Shown here: positions 61,273 through 64,000 of the stretch, in pieces
How the letters are laid out: every line of letters starts with the position of its first letter
Position numbering within the stretch: the stretch's first letter is position 1
Source: Pseudomonas sp. Irchel s3b2
GTDB lineage: Bacteria > Pseudomonadota > Gammaproteobacteria > Pseudomonadales > Pseudomonadaceae
Length of the DNA: 64,000 bases
NCBI RefSeq assembly: GCF_900187445.1
Contig: NZ_FYEB01000001.1
Location: forward strand, 372,001-436,000
Reading direction: 5' to 3'
Program-made: the position numbers and the translations under genes
The notes under the pieces: generated by a model
What the model saw: only the letters and a program-made list of their open reading frames with translations
Databases searched by the model: none
Told to the model about the DNA's origin: nothing

Positions 61273-61432
61273 AACGTAATAAGGGGGTGGAGACCAGCCC
61301 CGTTCGTCCTGTCATAACAATTGATTTAACGGCCGTATGCAGGGATGAAGTTCTTCGACGATCAGTGAGTCGATGCTCGGATTCCTGGGATAGACTTGCG
61401 TCCATTCACCTGGCGTCTCAACAGGAATTCCC

Positions 61433-62071
61433 ATGACCCCATCGCTGCTAATGGCCGTTCTCGCCTCGGGCTTCATTTATGGCATCACGCCGGGGCCGGG
61501 TGTGCTGGCGGTGTTCGGCATCGGCGCGGCGCGCGGGCGGCGGGCCGGAGCGGGTTTTCTGTGCGGGCATTTGCTGGGCGACGTGGTCTGGTGCAGCACG
61601 GCGCTGATTGCGATTGTCGGTGCGCGGGAAATCGGCAGCACCGCGTTCGATGTGCTGGGCGTATTCAGTGGGCTCTACCTGTTCTGGCTGGGCCTGCGCG
61701 CAGTACGGGCTCGCCGCGGCAGTGCCGATGCGCCTCAGGGGCCGGCGCGGCAGCCATTCTGTCACGGCATCATGTTCGGCCTGACCAACCCCAAGGCGTA
61801 TCCCGTGGCAGTGGCGACCTTTACTGCGCTGCTGTCCAGCCGAGCAGAATTGCTGCATTGGTCGATGCTGCCATGGTTGATCGTCTTGAGCTTCATTGGT
61901 GGCCTTATGGCCTACGCTATCCTCATAGGCATCGTCGGGGCGCGTCAGGTGCGCACGTTGTATCAGCGTCATGAACTGGCGATCACCCGGTTGTGCGGGG
62001 TAATGTTCATCGGTTTTGCCATCAACGCCCTGGTGCATGCGCTGCCGGGACTGGTGACGAACAAGGCTTGA
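61433..62071 (+). CDS. LysE/RhtB-family amino-acid exporter
   Basis: A 212-residue inner-membrane protein with six hydrophobic segments. The family signature GFIYGITPGPGVLAVFGIGA is at residues 13-32 and FGLTNPKAYPVAVATFTALL at about 120. These exporters expel amino acids such as threonine or lysine and homoserine lactones. It is divergent from the toxin-antitoxin pair and is not part of an evident operon. Confidence 0.92.
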   Translation: MTPSLLMAVLASGFIYGITPGPGVLAVFGIGAARGRRAGAGFLCGHLLGDVVWCSTALIAIVGAREIGSTAFDVLGVFSGLYLFWLGLRAVRARRGSADAPQGPARQPFCHGIMFGLTNPKAYPVAVATFTALLSSRAELLHWSMLPWLIVLSFIGGLMAYAILIGIVGARQVRTLYQRHELAITRLCGVMFIGFAINALVHALPGLVTNKA

Positions 62072-62174
62072 GGCTGATCGCAAGGACGCGTCAGCTGCAC
62101 AGTCATCGCTCGGGCGTATGACCGGTCAGGGAGGGTTGTTCAATGTTGCATTGTCCGGACACGCTCTCGGCATC

Positions 62175-63524
62175 ATGGAAACCAGAAATTCCGCCCCACT
62201 GGCGAGTTACATCGACCTCTTGCTGGACGCCGTCTGTGCGGTGGACAAACAAGGTCGCTTCGTATTTGTCAGCGCGGCCTGCGAGCGCATTTTCGGTTAC
62301 ACCCCCGACGAGCTGATCGGCCAGCCGATGATCGACCTGGTGCATCCCGCCGACCGACAGCGCACCCTCGACGCCGCGCGGGAGATCATGGGCGGCGAGC
62401 CCAAACTCAACTTTGAAAATCGTTACCTGCGCAAGGACGGCCGGGTGGTACACATTCTCTGGTCGGCGCGCTGGTCGGAGGTCGATCAGCTGCGCATTGC
62501 CGTGGCGCGCGACATCACCGAGCGCAAACAGGCCGAGTCCCGGCAAGCGGCGCTGTACGCAATCTCCGAAGCGGCCCATGCGACGGAAGATTTGCTGGCG
62601 CTGTTCAAACGCGTCCATTCGATCATCGGCGAATGGCTTCCAGCGTTGAATTTCTCCGTGGCGCTGTATGACGAGCACTGCGCGCAGCTGAATTTCCCCT
62701 ATCACGTCGACGACCGTGAGCCCCAGCCCGAGCAGCCCGGGACGGTGACCGGACGTCTTTGCAGTGAAGTGATCCGCAGTGGCCTGCCGCTTCTGCTGAC
62801 CCCGGATCAGAACGATCCGCCGGTGGGGTTTGAGGCACTGGTCGCGGGCCAGGATTCGCCCTGCTGGCTGGGCGTGCCATTGAGTTCGCAGAACGGCACC
62901 ATTGGCGCGCTGATCGTTAAAAGCGTAGCGGGCGGTGAGCGTTACACCGAGCAAGACAAGGAGCTGCTGCAGTATGTTTGCGCCCAAGTCGCGACTGCTA
63001 TCGAGCGCAAGCAATTGCATGCCAGGCTCCAACGTATGGCCCAGTACGACCAACTGACTCAGTTGCCCAATCGTGAATTGCTGCGCGAACGCCTCAAGGC
63101 CTCACTGGCGCTGGCCCGGACAGACTCCGGTCGAATGGCGTTGCTTTACGTCGACCTCGACCGCTTCAAACAGATCAACGACACCCACGGTCATGCGGTC
63201 GGCGACATGCTGTTGCAAGCGGTCGCCAATCGGCTCAAGGGCTGCGTGCGCGAAACCGACACCGTAGCGCGTATCGGCGGTGATGAATTTGTCGTGTTGT
63301 TGCACAGCATCCACGCCGCGGAAGACGCCGAGCGTGTGGCGGGAAAAATCCGTCAGGTGCTGGTTCAGCCCCTGCGTCTGGAAGGGCATAACCTGAACAT
63401 CCAACCGAGCATCGGCGTCGCGCGGTACCCCGAGCATGGCACTGAAGAAAATCAGCTGTTCAGGCATGCCGATGAGGCGATGTACATCGCCAAACGCCAG
63501 CATCACCTGCGTCTCGGGGCTTGA
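62175..63524 (+). CDS. PAS-GAF-GGDEF diguanylate cyclase
   Basis: A 449-residue cytosolic signalling protein. The PAS domain (about 10-125) shows FVFVSAACERIFGYTPDELI and a PAC-type end IAVARDITERKQAESRQ. The GAF domain is at about 130-290 (LGVPLSSQNGTIGALIVKS). The GGDEF domain begins YDQLTQLPNRELLRERLKA with active site RIGGDEFVVLL. RETD five residues before GGDEF is an RxxD inhibitory site. It should make cyclic di-GMP in response to ligands of PAS or GAF. No EAL domain follows. I used ATG 62175 because the PAS starts right after it; ATG 62118 is the alternative. Confidence 0.88.
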   Translation: METRNSAPLASYIDLLLDAVCAVDKQGRFVFVSAACERIFGYTPDELIGQPMIDLVHPADRQRTLDAAREIMGGEPKLNFENRYLRKDGRVVHILWSARWSEVDQLRIAVARDITERKQAESRQAALYAISEAAHATEDLLALFKRVHSIIGEWLPALNFSVALYDEHCAQLNFPYHVDDREPQPEQPGTVTGRLCSEVIRSGLPLLLTPDQNDPPVGFEALVAGQDSPCWLGVPLSSQNGTIGALIVKSVAGGERYTEQDKELLQYVCAQVATAIERKQLHARLQRMAQYDQLTQLPNRELLRERLKASLALARTDSGRMALLYVDLDRFKQINDTHGHAVGDMLLQAVANRLKGCVRETDTVARIGGDEFVVLLHSIHAAEDAERVAGKIRQVLVQPLRLEGHNLNIQPSIGVARYPEHGTEENQLFRHADEAMYIAKRQHHLRLGA

Positions 63525-63640
63525 AAGCCCGTCACCGTTCGTCGCTGCGTTGCCAGGTTTTTTAAACCTTTTTGACGATGGAAATTCTTATTCTATGCGG
63601 GCGGCTGCTCGCTGCTCTCATCATCAAGAGGATGAAAACC

Positions 63641-63796
63641 ATGCCTACTTCAAAAAATCCGAGTCCGGGTAGTGCCCACGATCGAACGAAGGCGTCTGAA
63701 GCCGGTCGCAAAGGTGGGAAAACCACCACGACGACCGTTGATAAAGACTCCGCGAAAGGCGGCATGGGCCGCAAAGGTGGTCAGAAATCCCGGTAA
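63641..63796 (+). CDS. Small KGG-repeat stress-type protein (YciG-like)
   Basis: A 51-residue, highly basic and hydrophilic protein with two KGG repeats (SEAGRKGGKTT and MGRKGGQKSR) and KGGMG between them, like the general-stress proteins YciG and GsiB. Such proteins are intrinsically disordered and often stationary-phase induced. AAGAGGATGAAAACC gives the ribosome binding site. A terminator follows 24 bp after the stop. Confidence 0.85.
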   Translation: MPTSKNPSPGSAHDRTKASEAGRKGGKTTTTTVDKDSAKGGMGRKGGQKSR

Positions 63797-63820
63797 TAGT
63801 GAAAGTGGTTTTATTAAAAG

Positions 63821-63842
63821 ACGGGGGCGAAAGCCCCCGTTG
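63821..63842 (+). terminator. Stem-loop terminator after KGG gene
   Basis: AACGGGGGCT-type stem: ACGGGGGC, GAAA, GCCCCCGT, followed by TGGAATTTTC. The stem is strong, the T-run weak and displaced, so termination may be partial. Confidence 0.65.
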
Positions 63843-63869
63843 GAATTTTCAAAGAAGGAGGGCGCGACC

Positions 63870-64000
63870 ATGAGCCGGATGGCCACCCGTTTACGCAATG
63901 CCGGTTTTGTCACGTTACTGGGTTTGTTTGCCAGCAGTGCCTTTGCCCAGTCAGCCGCCGAATTCATCAACGAAGCGTCGGCCAAAGGCATGGCCGACAT
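63870..64000 (+). CDS. Exported DUF4142-like protein, N-terminal part (cut by window edge)
   Basis: Forty-three codons are in the window. They encode a signal peptide (MSRMATRLRNAGFVTLLGLF, cleavage near SSAFA) and the start of the mature part QSAAEFINEASAKGMAD. That opening matches the DUF4142 pattern (phenylalanine, helix, KGM/GGM). AAGGAGG lies 8 bp before the ATG, an excellent ribosome binding site. The fold is a ferritin-like four-helix bundle in known members; function unknown. Confidence 0.65.
   Translation, partial: MSRMATRLRNAGFVTLLGLFASSAFAQSAAEFINEASAKGMAD

Overview
The window is a GC-rich chromosomal segment of a Pseudomonas, most likely of the P. fluorescens group. The evidence is a complete EmhABC/TtgABC-type RND pump with its TetR repressor and a nearly unchanged TtgR operator, a XenB-type old yellow enzyme, olsBA, a fumarase / diguanylate cyclase / ferredoxin reductase / enoyl-CoA hydratase block that matches my recollection of P. 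aeruginosa PA4333-PA4330, and about fifteen intergenic REP/BIME palindromes of four families. I found no rRNA, tRNA, CRISPR array, prophage or intact insertion sequence.

Layout. 0-2.2 kb: 5' part of a LysR gene, divergent from an exported MBL-fold protein and an SDR-like reductase. 2.1-10.6 kb: LysR regulator divergent from a ThDP decarboxylase, an aldehyde dehydrogenase and a four-gene polyamine-type ABC importer, probably a 2-ketoarginine/guanidino-compound catabolic unit. 10.7-13.3 kb: AraC regulator, ABM monooxygenase, small conserved protein, flavin reductase. 13.4-18.3 kb: a KgtP-like MFS carboxylate transporter with a sigma-54 promoter and paired upstream palindromes, followed by an NtrC-type regulator and a DctB-type kinase. 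18.4-23.3 kb: class I fumarase (with a structured leader), diguanylate cyclase, ferredoxin reductase, enoyl-CoA hydratase. 23.35-23.70 kb: IS4-type transposase remnant. 23.8-30.5 kb: RND pump and repressor. 30.7-34.0 kb: xenB, MFS/ArsR pair, AcpH-like hydrolase.

34.0-37.0 kb is a genomic scar. It holds three decayed genes (GST tail, acyltransferase with an internal stop, frameshifted DUF2780 gene) and two orphan small RHS-core genes that share an 83-bp leader at identical spacing. 37.0-43.0 kb is rich in envelope and lipid functions (olsA, olsB, an acyl-CoA-dehydrogenase-like protein, a beta-lactamase-fold hydrolase, YceI, a cardiolipin-synthase-like PLD). 43-47.7 kb: periplasmic BglX, then LemA and two TPM proteins. 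47.9-55.5 kb: methyltransferase, EamA exporter, DJ-1/PfpI and RHH proteins, YegP-like protein, a SIR2-like DUF4917 protein, Fe-alcohol dehydrogenase and a Bcr-type MFS. 55.9-60.6 kb: LysR, CoA-transferase, HMG-CoA-lyase-like enzyme and ACS-family MFS, probably one organic-acid catabolic unit. 60.7-61.3 kb: RHH/ParE toxin-antitoxin pair with a palindromic operator. 61.4-64 kb: LysE exporter, PAS-GAF-GGDEF cyclase, KGG protein and the start of a DUF4142 gene.

The best candidates for under-described biology are the duplicated orphan RHS-core cassettes (one with three PPPY motifs in its variable tail), the stand-alone SIR2-like DUF4917 protein, the sigma-54 enhancer architecture beside the carboxylate transporter, and the fumarase leader hairpin.
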